Source of the DNA: Oscillospiraceae bacterium
Lineage (GTDB): Bacteria; Bacillota; Clostridia; Oscillospirales; Ruminococcaceae
Assembly: GCA_009777725.1 (NCBI GenBank)
Contig: WRLG01000009.1
Coordinates: 27,247 to 91,246, forward strand
Length of the DNA stretch: 64,000 nucleotides
Direction of reading: 5' to 3'
Both the position numbers and the translations under genes were made by a program. How positions within the stretch are numbered: the first letter of the stretch is position 1; every line of letters starts with the position of its first letter. The notes beneath the pieces were generated by a model. It made no database searches, was not told the DNA's origin, and was given only the letters and a program-made list of their open reading frames with translations. Of the stretch, positions 51,714 to 61,394 are shown in pieces.

Positions 51714-53759
51714 TTATGCTAAAGCAGTGTTTAAGTTCCGCATTTCGGTAAGTATGCTTGAATCCTCAAGCTTAACCCTACCTTGATTTTCCGACAGCGT
51801 TACCGTATCATAAAACCTGTTCAGCTTCAAAAGCCCCAATTCCTCAAATATATCCAGCGCGAAACGAAACCTGCAGTAGTTCATCTTACTCATATCAATA
51901 AGAGCGAAAACCGCATCACAATCAACCGTTTTATTTTTAGGCAATGCCTTATAAACCTCCTCTAAATCGCTCCGCTCGGGTGCAATGCGCGCACGAAGCC
52001 TTTCATCCGCCCCCTCGCCCCTTTTATAACGCTCGTAGGCTTCCTTTGCGGCGTGATACCTTTCAGCCGAAGCCCCGCTCTTCCTGTAGTCGGCAATCTT
52101 CAAATTAATACTGAAGCTGCCGTTATATTTGTTTAACTCGGGATATGCCAAAATGTCAAGAGTATTCCCCGCTTTATAGGAAAAATCAGCGGTCTTTACT
52201 CCGAAAAGCAAGCCGTAGACATCCATTTTACCGTATTTCAGCTTCAGCTTGGTATGTAATCCGTTTGACAGCGCGACCACCTCTGTAACCTTAACAGCCT
52301 TAAACGCAAAAAGCGGACGTTTATTCCCCTCCCCGAAGGGTTCAAGAATTGCGAGAGCCTCAATATTTTCCTGAGTCAGCTCCTCCGGAAGCATTATTTT
52401 ATCGGCGTTAAGGGAATATGCCGGCATGATTTCATAATTAGACCTTGCGTAGCCCTGTAATTTTTTTGTGAATTGAGCTATATCCGATTTGTTAAGCGAA
52501 AATCCGCCCGCACCCATATGACCGCCGAATTTTGTTAAACTGTCCGAACATTCCTCCAGAGCCTTATATATGCTGAAATCCCGCACCGCGCGTGCCGAGC
52601 CCCGCACCTCAACCCCGTTTTCATCGTCCGACATAATAAAGACGGGCTTTCCGAAACGCTCTGCCAATCTTGATGCTATAATCCCTATAACGCCGTGATG
52701 CCAGCCTTTACCGTAAAAGACAAGCACACGCTCGTATAAAACAGACGGATTTTTAAGCACCTCGGCTTCAATTTCTCCGATTATCTCAAGCTCGGCACTT
52801 TTCCTTTTCCGGTTCATTCCGTCAAGCTTTGCCGCCAAGCTCTCCGCTTCTTCCGGCTCTTCAGCTAAAAGCAACTCGACCGCATCGGATGCAGAGCCGA
52901 AACGCCCGGACGCGTTTATACGCGGAGCAAGCATAAAAGCCGCCGTCTCGCTGCTGATACGGGTTTTAACCCCGGCAATGTCAATTAGTGCGCGCAGTCC
53001 TATGTTTTCGGTGTTTTCAATGTATCGTAAGCCCTGCCGGACAATTTCGCGGTTTTCGCCTGTTAAAGGTACTACGTCCGCTATTGAAGCGATTGCGGCA
53101 AGGTCGGAAAATTGCTCCAAGGCGGCATCGTAATCGCCGTCCTCCATAGCGGCTATGAGCTTTAAAACAACCCCGCAACCGCATAAATCCTTATACAATG
53201 ACGTGCAGTCAGAGCGATGAGGATTAACGACCGCAACCGCCTCCGGCAGCCGCTCGCCCGGCTGATGATGGTCGGTTATAATAAGCGACATGCCAAGCTC
53301 GGCGGCAAGCTCCGCTTCGCTCAATGCCGAAATCCCGTTGTCAACGGTTATAATCATCTCTGTTCCTTCTTCGGCAAGCTTTCGTACCGCAGTTTCGGTC
53401 ATACCGTAGCCCTCTGAGCGATGATTTATATAGTATGAAACATCGCCTCCCAAACATTCGATATATCGGCAAAGTATAACCGTTGACGCAATTCCGTCAC
53501 AGTCGTAGTCGCCGTATACGCAAATCCGTTTGCCATCGTCTATTGCCTCCAGCACAGCACCTGCCGCTTCCCTCATGTCTTTTATGAGAAAAGGAGATGA
53601 AAGCGGCGGCTCTTGAAGATTGAGGTATTCCCTTACCCTCGCAGGCGTATTTGCACCTCTCGAAAGCAAAACCTCCGCGCATATAAGCGGCAGGGAGGCA
53701 TTGACGGCAAGTGCCTCCGCTTCTTCACGAGAGGGCTTTCCGACAGACCATTTTTTCAT
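51714..53759 (-). CDS. recJ: Single-stranded-DNA-specific exonuclease RecJ
   Basis: 681 aa. DHH phosphoesterase with YGDYDCDGIAST (motif I), ITVDNGISA, IITDHHQPGE (DHH motif), then DHHA1 with KFGGHMGAGGFSL and an OB-fold C-terminal part. Works in recombination repair and mismatch repair, matching the mutSL genes nearby only loosely. Start supported by AAAGGA 9 nt upstream. Confidence 0.95.
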   Translation of the reverse strand: MKKWSVGKPSREEAEALAVNASLPLICAEVLLSRGANTPARVREYLNLQEPPLSSPFLIKDMREAAGAVLEAIDDGKRICVYGDYDCDGIASTVILCRYIECLGGDVSYYINHRSEGYGMTETAVRKLAEEGTEMIITVDNGISALSEAELAAELGMSLIITDHHQPGERLPEAVAVVNPHRSDCTSLYKDLCGCGVVLKLIAAMEDGDYDAALEQFSDLAAIASIADVVPLTGENREIVRQGLRYIENTENIGLRALIDIAGVKTRISSETAAFMLAPRINASGRFGSASDAVELLLAEEPEEAESLAAKLDGMNRKRKSAELEIIGEIEAEVLKNPSVLYERVLVFYGKGWHHGVIGIIASRLAERFGKPVFIMSDDENGVEVRGSARAVRDFSIYKALEECSDSLTKFGGHMGAGGFSLNKSDIAQFTKKLQGYARSNYEIMPAYSLNADKIMLPEELTQENIEALAILEPFGEGNKRPLFAFKAVKVTEVVALSNGLHTKLKLKYGKMDVYGLLFGVKTADFSYKAGNTLDILAYPELNKYNGSFSINLKIADYRKSGASAERYHAAKEAYERYKRGEGADERLRARIAPERSDLEEVYKALPKNKTVDCDAVFALIDMSKMNYCRFRFALDIFEELGLLKLNRFYDTVTLSENQGRVKLEDSSILTEMRNLNTALA

Positions 53760-53785
53760 GGGGGTTAGTCCTTTCCGGGGAAATA

Positions 53786-54889
53786 TTATTTACAGCAACA
53801 CCCAAACGCCGGAACAGTCCAGCCGAATTCATCCGAAATTCTTCCCCATTGAATCCCTGTCAAGGTATCGTACAGCCTTTGCGAAAGCTCTCCGATTTGA
53901 CCGTTATTTACGTTTATGATACTATCCCCGTATTTGAATTCCCCTATAGGCGAGATTACAGCGGCAGTGCCTGTTCCGAAGGCTTCTTTAAGCGTTCCGT
54001 TTTTATCCGCCTCAATAAGCTCATCGATTGCTATAAGACGCTCATTTACGGTATAGCCCAAGGAGCGAAGAAGCTCAATGCAGGACATTCTCGTGATTCC
54101 GCTCAAAATAGAGCCGCGCAAAGCCGGAGTTGCAACCTCAATTTTGCCGGAAGCCTTATCCTCAAAGACAAAGAATACATTCATAGCTCCCACTTCCTCG
54201 ATATACCTGCGCTCCACGCCGTCCAGCCAAAGAACCTGCACATAGCCGAATTTTCCGGCTTCGTCCTGTGCCTTTAAAGATATGGCATAGTTAGCTCCCG
54301 CTTTGGTATATCCCGTGCCGCCGCTTACCGAGCGGACATAATTTTTTTCAACGTAAATTTTAACGGGCTTAATCCCGTCCGAATAATAAGCACCGACAGG
54401 TGAGAGGATTGTGCAGAAAATTAAATGATTAGCGGGTCGGACACCTATGAAAGGGTCAACCGCAAATATAAACGGGCGTATATACAGCGAAGCCCCCTCG
54501 GCTGAAGGAATCCAGTCCGCGTCAACCCTTATAAGCTGTTTTATCGCTTCCAGCGTAAATTTCTCATCAATTTTGGGTATGCACAGCCTGTCGTTCGACA
54601 GATTAAGCCTTTCCATGTTTTTTTCGGGTCGGAAAAGGCGCACCTCGCCGTCAGCGGCTTTATAAGCTTTCATCCCCTCAAAAACCTCCTGCCCGTAATG
54701 CAGGCACATTGCCGCAGGTTCAAGAGAAATGGGCGCGTAAGGCACAATCCGCGCATCATGCCAGCCCTCGCCCTCATCGTAGTTAATTAAGAGCATATGG
54801 TCGGTAAAGAGCTTCCCAAAGCCCAGCGCAGACTCATCGGCAGGCTTTGGCTTGGGGGCATCTGTTTTGGTTATTTTTATTTCAAACAA
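53786..54889 (-). CDS. ilvE: Branched-chain amino acid aminotransferase
   Basis: 367 aa, class IV PLP enzyme. CLHYGQEVFEGMKAY, LFRPEKNMERL, PLP lysine in GGTGYTKAGANYA, and RYIEEVGAMNVFFVF. Interconverts valine, leucine, isoleucine and their keto acids. Start set at TTG 54889, 8 nt after AAAGGA; the ATG three codons earlier overlaps that site. C-terminus ends in FGCCCK, an odd cysteine cluster. Own promoter. Confidence 0.93.
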   Translation of the reverse strand: MFEIKITKTDAPKPKPADESALGFGKLFTDHMLLINYDEGEGWHDARIVPYAPISLEPAAMCLHYGQEVFEGMKAYKAADGEVRLFRPEKNMERLNLSNDRLCIPKIDEKFTLEAIKQLIRVDADWIPSAEGASLYIRPFIFAVDPFIGVRPANHLIFCTILSPVGAYYSDGIKPVKIYVEKNYVRSVSGGTGYTKAGANYAISLKAQDEAGKFGYVQVLWLDGVERRYIEEVGAMNVFFVFEDKASGKIEVATPALRGSILSGITRMSCIELLRSLGYTVNERLIAIDELIEADKNGTLKEAFGTGTAAVISPIGEFKYGDSIINVNNGQIGELSQRLYDTLTGIQWGRISDEFGWTVPAFGCCCK

Positions 54890-54918
54890 TGCTATCATCC
54901 TTTCTGCTAGATTTGTTT

Positions 54919-54947
54919 AGTATACCATATTTTTTCCTAAAATGCAA
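54919..54947 (-). promoter_or_regulatory. Promoter of ilvE
   Basis: TTGCAT, 17 bp, TATACT on the minus strand. No T-box or leader peptide fits between it and the gene. Confidence 0.65.
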
Positions 54948-54965
54948 TATTTTTTTCAAAAACGC

Positions 54966-54994
54966 TTGCAAAATTTATTATTTTATGATATAAT
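54966..54994 (+). promoter_or_regulatory. Promoter of tRNA-Arg
   Basis: TTGCAA, 17 bp, TATAAT on the plus strand, 16 bp before the tRNA. Confidence 0.7.
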
Positions 54995-55010
54995 TGCTAT
55001 TGAATGTTAA

Positions 55011-55085
55011 GCCCCCATAGTTAAATGGATATAATGAGCCCCTCCTAAGGGCTAGTTGTGTGTTCGATTCACGCTGGGGGTGCCA
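55011..55085 (+). tRNA. tRNA-Arg (anticodon CCU), CCA encoded
   Basis: Cloverleaf by eye: acceptor GCCCCCA/TGGGGGT (first pair G-U), D stem GTTA/TAAT, anticodon stem AGCCC/GGGCT with loop CTCCTAA (anticodon CCT), T stem GTGTG/CACGC with loop TTCGATT, discriminator G and encoded CCA. Reads AGG codons. Confidence 0.93.
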
Positions 55086-55127
55086 AGTAAAAGGATGCCA
55101 AGCAAAATGCCGAAAGGGTGTACCGTA

Positions 55128-58100
55128 ATGAACGGACGTTTAAAGAAAACCTTCGCGCTGTTGAATGCCGCGATTATATCGCTGGTGTTTTTCGGGGCGT
55201 TTTTTTCTCCCGTGCCCGCGTTGGCTATGTCCGCCGCGGAATTAGCCGATTTCATCAACGCCCAGCGGGGGCTGAACGCTTCGGTTTCGGGGCAGAATGT
55301 ATACGTAGGCGGCGAAAGAACCGTTACCGCTCCGCTGGAGCTGAACATTTCATCCGGCGTTACCGTAGAATGGAACGCTTACCTTTCCGGCTCGACAACA
55401 TCGGCGCGGGGGTATCTTTTAAACCTTACCGGCGGGGGAGCATTCAGATTTAACGGCGGCGCGGTAAACAATTCGGGAACGGGAGGTCAGATTAACGCCG
55501 CAGGCGCGGGGTTGGACATAACCGTAAACGGAACCCTCTCTACAGCATCAAACGGAATCTCCTTAAATATAGCCGCAAACGATGTTACCTTAACCGTTAA
55601 CACAGGCGGCTCTATCGTTAATTCCGGCTCAAATTCCGCAGTTAACGTAACAAATAACATCACGGGTGTTGAGATTAAAGTTGACGGCGGCGAAATCCGC
55701 TCTGTTCCCAGCGGCTACGCCATTAACGACGGCGGCGGCGTAAGCGGGGAACTGTACGAGAATAACACCGTAATAAGTGTAATTGACGGCTTGGTAGAAG
55801 CGGGCAACGCCTGCGCCATACGCTCCTCCGGAAAATATTCCGAGGTTTTCGTGTGGGACGGCGAGGTCAGAAATAATGCCGCAAGTAATACGAACGCTAC
55901 TATATATATGAACGGTATACCCGACTCCGGCTACGGCAGTAATGTCAATGTCACAGTAAGCGGCGGTGTAGTCCGCACGACAAATACATCTAATACAAGC
56001 TATGTTATACAAACAACAAGGGACGTGCTTATAAGCGGCGGCTCGGTTGAAGCCTTATCGGGGCGCGCCGTTAATCTCGTCGGCATGTACTCGACCGCAA
56101 CGGTTACGGGCGGCAGGGTTTCAACCGAAACGGGCGTAGCCCTATGCACCGCAACCACCACCCTTGACGATGTTGTCAACGCCCGCATTATGATAAGCGG
56201 CGGCACGGTTGAGGCTAAGGGCAGGGGTTCTGATTATTCGGGTACGGCTGTCCGCATTACGGGCTTGAACAGCACCGCCCAAATATCCGGTGATGCTGTT
56301 GTTACGGCAAAAAGCGGCTTAGCCGTTGACGCTTCGGGGCGACCGCAGAGTAGCTCCGTAACGGTAAACGGCGGCTTTGTGTTTGCATGGGGGAATGGGA
56401 GCGGCAGGGTTGTTTCGCCCATTGCTAAGCTTAGCCACATAAACGGCTCTGTCGTTGCATGGGATACCGCAGACGGGACAGGCGGACCTTACCTGCAAAA
56501 CTCAACCACCGACCTTACTTTCCTGCCCGCAGCTTCAACAAGTATATATTGGGAAAAAAACCCCGACACGGCAAAATTTTACGATGGAATAGCAGTACCG
56601 AGCCCCTTAAGCTTTTTTCAGCTTAATGCAGAGGTAGTCCAGAACCTGTTTACCCTAACCGTAATTAACAGCACGGAGGGGGATTATGTTGTAAGAGAGG
56701 TTACTGAGGGAACGCAGTTAAGCTTTACGGCTAAAAATGAAGAAGCACCCGGCAGTAATTTTGAACCGGGGTTTTACCCTCCAATCAGCGGAAACGAGTT
56801 TGACAGCTGGTTCACCGACGGCGTAACCGTTGATACTTCCTTAAAGAGCATCAGCTTTGAAATGCCCCACAATCATGTTACCGTTATGGCTAATTTCAAG
56901 CCGCTTTATCAATTTAACGTATACGGAGGTTATATTTCAACCAACCCCTCAGATAATCCCACTTGGTGGTATTATTCGGAGGGTACTGAAATAGAGGTCA
57001 CTTGCTTTGATACGGACACTTTTAGTGATTGGAGCTCTTCTCATTCGGGAAATCTTGCCAATAATGATACTCCAACAACAACCTTTACCATGCCGAACGA
57101 AGCCGCGTGGGTGGCGGCAATAATACCTGACCCGTTGCCGGTCGTTGAAGATAAATACACCCTTACGGTAGTGAATGGTCTTATAACCGCTACCGGCGGC
57201 AATACGCATGAATGTTACAGCGGTACAGATATGAACATTGTCGCAAACCCTCCGCCTGACAATTTTGAATTTGATTATTGGGAAATATCTCCCGGAGCGC
57301 AAGGCGGAGCATCCTTTAACGCCGCAAGCCCGTCAACTGTCTTTATCATGCCGAATCAAAGCGTAACCGTCACGGCGCACTATAAGGAAAAGCTAAATAC
57401 TATTGAAAAGCATAACCTTGAAATAGATTCTAACGGAAACGGCGCGTATAATATTTTTATTTCCGACCTCACCCAAGGCGACCCAACGAATGTTTCCGCC
57501 GCTCCCCCTCCGATTGGAATGAAATTCAGCGGATGGACAATTGACAGCGGCGGCGGGGATTTTGGCGATTCCTCTTTAGAAAGCACCACATTCTATATGC
57601 CCGACAGCGATGCGGCAATCTCCGCTCATTACGAATGGGATTACTTTACGCTTACGGTTGAAAACGGCATTGACGGCTTAGGAATCGGTCGCTACCATTT
57701 CGGCGAAACCATACCGATTGCGGCAAACTTACCTCCCCCCGGCATGGTTTTCTTCCGCTGGACAATAAGCGGCGGCGGTTCTTTGCCAAGCGCGGATACA
57801 GTGCTTGTGATGCCCGCGAGCAATGTAACGGTTACAGCCAACTACCGCTCAGCGGCTTCCCCTCAATACACACCCGACCCGCCGACACCATCGCCATCGC
57901 CGCGCGCTCCGTATCCGCCCCCGATGTACATAGCCCCCGCCTCCCCCCCCGTAACACCAGAACCCGCCCCCGAGGCTTCCCCCGCTTACGATGAGTACGA
58001 ATATCCCGATGCAATTGAAGATGTTTCCTCTTTGGGGAGCATAAAGGCGAACGGTGAAGTTATAACAATATCAAAAGCAAATCAAATAATCCTCCCCGCG

Positions 58101-58163
58101 TTCATTTTGGCGGCAATTGCAGTAACAGCCGCCGTAGTAGCTGTGAGGAGAAAAAGAATGTAA
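55128..58163 (+). CDS. Large surface protein: beta-helix plus InlB-like repeats, membrane anchor
   Basis: 1011 aa. Signal peptide (about 1-33, PVPALA). Residues about 35-470 are Gly/Ser/Asn-rich short beta-strands (VNTGGSIVNSGSN, ISGGSVEALSGRAVN, VTGGRVSTETGVA), a right-handed beta-helix. From about 500 to 920 five divergent InlB-type beta-grasp repeats follow, each ending MP...VTVxAxY (MPHNHVTVMANF, MPNQSVTVTAHY, MPASNVTVTANY). Then a Pro-rich linker and a C-terminal membrane helix with RRKRM tail. Start: ATG at 55128 with AAAGGG upstream; longer frames run into the tRNA. Likely adhesin or glycan-binding protein. Confidence 0.85.
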   Translation: MNGRLKKTFALLNAAIISLVFFGAFFSPVPALAMSAAELADFINAQRGLNASVSGQNVYVGGERTVTAPLELNISSGVTVEWNAYLSGSTTSARGYLLNLTGGGAFRFNGGAVNNSGTGGQINAAGAGLDITVNGTLSTASNGISLNIAANDVTLTVNTGGSIVNSGSNSAVNVTNNITGVEIKVDGGEIRSVPSGYAINDGGGVSGELYENNTVISVIDGLVEAGNACAIRSSGKYSEVFVWDGEVRNNAASNTNATIYMNGIPDSGYGSNVNVTVSGGVVRTTNTSNTSYVIQTTRDVLISGGSVEALSGRAVNLVGMYSTATVTGGRVSTETGVALCTATTTLDDVVNARIMISGGTVEAKGRGSDYSGTAVRITGLNSTAQISGDAVVTAKSGLAVDASGRPQSSSVTVNGGFVFAWGNGSGRVVSPIAKLSHINGSVVAWDTADGTGGPYLQNSTTDLTFLPAASTSIYWEKNPDTAKFYDGIAVPSPLSFFQLNAEVVQNLFTLTVINSTEGDYVVREVTEGTQLSFTAKNEEAPGSNFEPGFYPPISGNEFDSWFTDGVTVDTSLKSISFEMPHNHVTVMANFKPLYQFNVYGGYISTNPSDNPTWWYYSEGTEIEVTCFDTDTFSDWSSSHSGNLANNDTPTTTFTMPNEAAWVAAIIPDPLPVVEDKYTLTVVNGLITATGGNTHECYSGTDMNIVANPPPDNFEFDYWEISPGAQGGASFNAASPSTVFIMPNQSVTVTAHYKEKLNTIEKHNLEIDSNGNGAYNIFISDLTQGDPTNVSAAPPPIGMKFSGWTIDSGGGDFGDSSLESTTFYMPDSDAAISAHYEWDYFTLTVENGIDGLGIGRYHFGETIPIAANLPPPGMVFFRWTISGGGSLPSADTVLVMPASNVTVTANYRSAASPQYTPDPPTPSPSPRAPYPPPMYIAPASPPVTPEPAPEASPAYDEYEYPDAIEDVSSLGSIKANGEVITISKANQIILPAFILAAIAVTAAVVAVRRKRM

Positions 58164-58224
58164 CAGCAAACGATGTCTTAGCGGTTCGCAGAGGACTGCG
58201 ACCCCTACCGAAAGCCGATTACCT

Positions 58225-58260
58225 AAAACCGCCCTCCTTTTTACGGGAGAGCGGTTTTTT
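58225..58260 (+). terminator. Intrinsic terminator after the large surface protein
   Basis: AAACCGCCCTCC pairs with GGGAGAGCGGTTT (one mismatch), then TTTT. Confidence 0.8.
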
Positions 58261-58278
58261 CATCACAATGCGGGCAAT

Positions 58279-58383
58279 TCAACCGCCAACACTCCCGCAA
58301 AAATCACGCATAAACTACGGTAAGAAAATTTTTTGATTTGAAGCCTTCTATTCATTTATAGCAAATTCCTGCATAACAGTATC
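58279..58383. repeat. Duplicated gene-end segment, copy 1
   Basis: About 105 bp spanning the last codons and 3' flank of the lipoprotein gene (58348-59883). Closely similar to 59917-60020 (core AGACTACGGTAAGAAAATTTT and GAAGCCTTCTATT shared). Confidence 0.8.
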
Positions 58384-59883
58384 CGTTGCAACATCAATTA
58401 GTACGAATTTGTAATATCCTAAATCGACATGCCTGTCTTGGTACACGGGCAGGAGGGTTGCAATGGTATTGCTGTCTATAACAACGTAATTTGTATCAAA
58501 GATATTACTTTTTAAAGATGTAAGCTCATGCTTTTTTCCTGTTTTGTCGGCTGCAAAGTAAAGAAATTCTCTTGAAATTCCGTCATATTCTCTTTCAATT
58601 TCAAAATCAAGTAAATTAAGATTTTGAGTATCAACATTCCAACCTATATAATCGACGATAGGGTCGCCGTTTCTGTCGAAATCATGCAACCGTTCGCCGT
58701 TATCATTAAACCGCAAATATGAATAATACGGGGTAACCTCTAAGTAGAAATTCTCATTTTCAGGTATTTGCTCTAAATTCAAGAATTCCAATTCCTCAGC
58801 TAAAAATGAGACCTCGCTGTTTTCAAAATCCATTAGGAAAAAATTAATCGGTTCTATCATGGAAAGTCCATCGTTGAACCCAAAAACCAATTCTCCGCCG
58901 GGGGAAAATGTTAGCATCCAGTATTGATAGCCTTTGGGTAGCTTGTCAAGTTTAACCGACCTGTCAACAGTATTTTCAAGAATATTATATCTGATTAAAT
59001 ATAAATCAGCAGAGCGCGGAATATGTGCGTAAATGTAAGGGGAACTGGGCGAATGATAAACCATCCAACCGCAATCCAAAAAAATAAAAGGTTCAAGATT
59101 CTTCCTTGCCGTGTCTGCGTCTAAAAATACAGGAGTGTTTTCAATAGGTGGTAAGATTGGCTCTGAGGGCGTTGACACCGCTTCAATTTTAAGATTATCA
59201 AACATACACCCCACGCCGCCGCCTATGGTAACGCGACCTGTGTTGCCCTCTTGAAGTCCCGCAACTCTTCCAATATCAACGCCGTTCATCTTCATAGTCA
59301 AATCCAAGCCAACGGGGATAAGCTCAATGTGATTCCATTCGTTCGGCTTAAAGCCTTCGGTGACATCGGGGTTTTTTATGATGTGATGAGAACCATGTGC
59401 AAATACTGTGTTGTGTATAAGCTCTCCGTCTGAATTTAGCCGTAGTGACCAAGAATTTCTTCCTAAAGAAGCTGGCGTATCGTAAGTGTGATTGGTATCA
59501 GCATAAGGTGCAAATATTATAAATGTTTCACCTTCCAGTTTGAAGTCAAATGAAAAAATATAACCCTCCCATGATTTAGCACCCACCATTAGGTTGAAAA
59601 CATTTCTCCCCGAAACAAACTCACCCTCATCAACGGCTACGCATTTCAGAACCTTATTTTCACCCTCGTTTACAATTTGCCATTTAAAGCCGGGGTTAAA
59701 ATCCTGCACATTTTCAAAAACACCACTCTCAAAATCTTCGATATATGGGAGTGTCAAAGGGCTTTGGGGAGTTACTGTGTCAAAATTTCCCGGGAATACA
59801 AGATATTTATTGTTTCCGCAGGCAGACATGAGGGGAACAAATATTATTAATAAAAACATTGATTTTATAAGCTTTTTATACAT
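58348..59883 (-). CDS. Secreted lipoprotein with LamG/concanavalin-like domain
   Basis: 511 aa. Lipoprotein signal with lipobox LMSAC (about residue 22). Residues about 45-240 look like a jelly-roll sugar-binding domain (YIEDFESGVFENVQDF, WEGYIFSFDFKLEGE, NEWNHIELIPVG, GRVTIGGGVGCMFDNLKIE); the rest resembles a beta-propeller-like sensor of unknown kind. AGGAGG 8 nt before ATG. Its 3' end is duplicated upstream of the gene. No family firmly recognised. Confidence 0.75.
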   Translation of the reverse strand: MYKKLIKSMFLLIIFVPLMSACGNNKYLVFPGNFDTVTPQSPLTLPYIEDFESGVFENVQDFNPGFKWQIVNEGENKVLKCVAVDEGEFVSGRNVFNLMVGAKSWEGYIFSFDFKLEGETFIIFAPYADTNHTYDTPASLGRNSWSLRLNSDGELIHNTVFAHGSHHIIKNPDVTEGFKPNEWNHIELIPVGLDLTMKMNGVDIGRVAGLQEGNTGRVTIGGGVGCMFDNLKIEAVSTPSEPILPPIENTPVFLDADTARKNLEPFIFLDCGWMVYHSPSSPYIYAHIPRSADLYLIRYNILENTVDRSVKLDKLPKGYQYWMLTFSPGGELVFGFNDGLSMIEPINFFLMDFENSEVSFLAEELEFLNLEQIPENENFYLEVTPYYSYLRFNDNGERLHDFDRNGDPIVDYIGWNVDTQNLNLLDFEIEREYDGISREFLYFAADKTGKKHELTSLKSNIFDTNYVVIDSNTIATLLPVYQDRHVDLGYYKFVLIDVATDTVMQEFAINE

Positions 59884-59916
59884 TATTAAAGCCTCCTGTT
59901 TTTAATTGCTTAACAT

Positions 59917-60020
59917 CAACTGCCAATATTCCCGCAAAAATCAAGCATAGACTACGGTAAGAAAATTTTTCATTTGAAGCCTTCTATTTCATTCATAGCC
60001 AATTCCTGCACAACAGTATT
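59917..60020. repeat. Duplicated gene-end segment, copy 2 (remnant)
   Basis: Minus-strand reading gives TVVQELAMNEIEGFK and a stop, matching the TVMQEFAINE end of the 511-aa lipoprotein: a leftover 3' end of a lost paralogue, between the lipoprotein gene and the next one. Confidence 0.75.
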
Positions 60021-60037
60021 GTTCGTGAACCATTATT

Positions 60038-61144
60038 TTAAATTAATCTCCCGTTATCGTCAAAGCTGTAAGCTTGACCGTTTATTGTTTGACTGCCTGT
60101 TACTCTTGCACCATCGGAGGCTCTCAGATAGTATCTGTAGCCGCCAACGGAAAGCCAACCTCCTTTAATCTTCATGCCGTATATAGAGTAAAAGTAATCA
60201 TTACCGATTCTACTCCAGCCTATATACTCGCGTTTATACTCCCCGTCCGAGCCGAAGTTGTACACAAAATCGTTAATTACTGTCGGCTTAGTCAACGCGT
60301 GACCGTTACTGTCGAAATAATATATCTTTCCGTTTTCTTCGTCTTCACTAATGTAATATATCTCTCCGCTTTCCCTATCCTTAATCCAACCAACATAGCG
60401 TCCCCAGCCAACATAGCGTTCGTCACCTTCAACAATTTCCATCAAGGTCAGCCGAAATTCTTTTGCTTTGCATATTGCAAAATTGACTTCATCATAGGTT
60501 AAATCGTCAGCGGAAACAGAAACATTGCCATGCTGATTGACACTCTCAACGGGCTTTTCAATGTCGTAGCTAACCAACTCAAAAACTTTTCCGCCCTGCT
60601 CCCAGCAATAATTTCTGCCGCCTATAAATCTATATGAATAAACGGTGTAATCTCCCATGTTTTTGCTTTCGGCTGAAGCCCCTAAATGGCTTTTTGCCAA
60701 TGCAAGCCGTTGCTTTGCAGATGATTCATCATAATAATATTTAAATAAGAACCTTTTTCCGTCAACCTCAGCCGTAAAATCAATCATTATATCTCCGCCT
60801 ATAAGCGGCTCTTCTGCGGAAGTTATAGTAATGGAATTTACAGTAACGTAGGCTACGGAGGCTGCATTATATAAATCAAAGCTTTCAGGGTGGTAAATTG
60901 TATCCACTGTTTTTAGGTATTCCGCAAATTTCCCTGTCGCGCCGGCAGTATTTCCCGTGTTTCTGGCAGCGGATAGATAACTCTCCAGCTGCCATATGCT
61001 GTAAAATTCAATTTTTTCCACAGTTACCTCAGCAAGCATCGTTATATCACCGGAATCGGCGGCGAAAGCTTTTATTGAATTTGAGGCTAACGGCATTATA
61101 AAAGCACACAGCATTATAAGTGATAATATTTTTTTAATTTTCAT
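60038..61144 (-). CDS. Secreted protein with cell-wall-binding repeats
   Basis: 368 aa. Signal peptide (about 1-28, ending AFAA). A middle domain of unknown type (about 40-215), then aromatic-rich repeats YVGWGRYVGWIKDRESGEIYYI, KIYYFDSNGHAL, YREYIGWSRIGNDYFYSIYG and GWLSVGGYRYYL, related to choline-binding/glucan-binding repeats (described in part). ATG 9 nt after AAAGGA; the earlier start is in that site. Consensus promoter upstream. Probably held on teichoic acid or glycan. Confidence 0.78.
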   Translation of the reverse strand: MKIKKILSLIMLCAFIMPLASNSIKAFAADSGDITMLAEVTVEKIEFYSIWQLESYLSAARNTGNTAGATGKFAEYLKTVDTIYHPESFDLYNAASVAYVTVNSITITSAEEPLIGGDIMIDFTAEVDGKRFLFKYYYDESSAKQRLALAKSHLGASAESKNMGDYTVYSYRFIGGRNYCWEQGGKVFELVSYDIEKPVESVNQHGNVSVSADDLTYDEVNFAICKAKEFRLTLMEIVEGDERYVGWGRYVGWIKDRESGEIYYISEDEENGKIYYFDSNGHALTKPTVINDFVYNFGSDGEYKREYIGWSRIGNDYFYSIYGMKIKGGWLSVGGYRYYLRASDGARVTGSQTINGQAYSFDDNGRLI

Positions 61145-61219
61145 GATAAAAATTCCTTTCATTTTTCTGTCTTTATTTAACAGAAAAAAATTAACAAATA
61201 AAAAACCAAATTACTTTTT

Positions 61220-61248
61220 CATTATACTCCCGAGAAATCATATTGTCA
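61220..61248 (-). promoter_or_regulatory. Sigma-A promoter of the cell-wall-binding-repeat protein
   Basis: TTGACA, 17 bp, TATAAT on the minus strand. Confidence 0.75.
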
Positions 61249-61331
61249 AGCAAAATTCCTTAAAATTCTTAAATTCCCGCCTTTTACACAGATTTCATCA
61301 ACAGCCCTGCAATATCTTTAGTAACAACAAC

Positions 61332-61368
61332 CAAAAACCGCCCCTGTTTTAAGCAGTGAGCGGTTTTA
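61332..61368 (-). terminator. Intrinsic terminator after spo0A
   Basis: Minus strand: AAAACCGCTC pairs with GGGCGGTTTT, followed by TTGG. Single mismatch in the stem. Confidence 0.7.
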
Positions 61369-61394
61369 AGCGGGCGTATTAAGCCTAAGATTCG

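Noticed and set aside
53711..54277. 188-aa plus-strand frame opposite ilvE and recJ
   Set aside because: Antisense shadow spanning two genes, no initiation signals.
55056..55127. Longer N-terminus of the large surface protein
   Set aside because: It would begin inside tRNA-Arg; the ATG at 55128 gives a proper signal peptide and has a ribosome-binding site.
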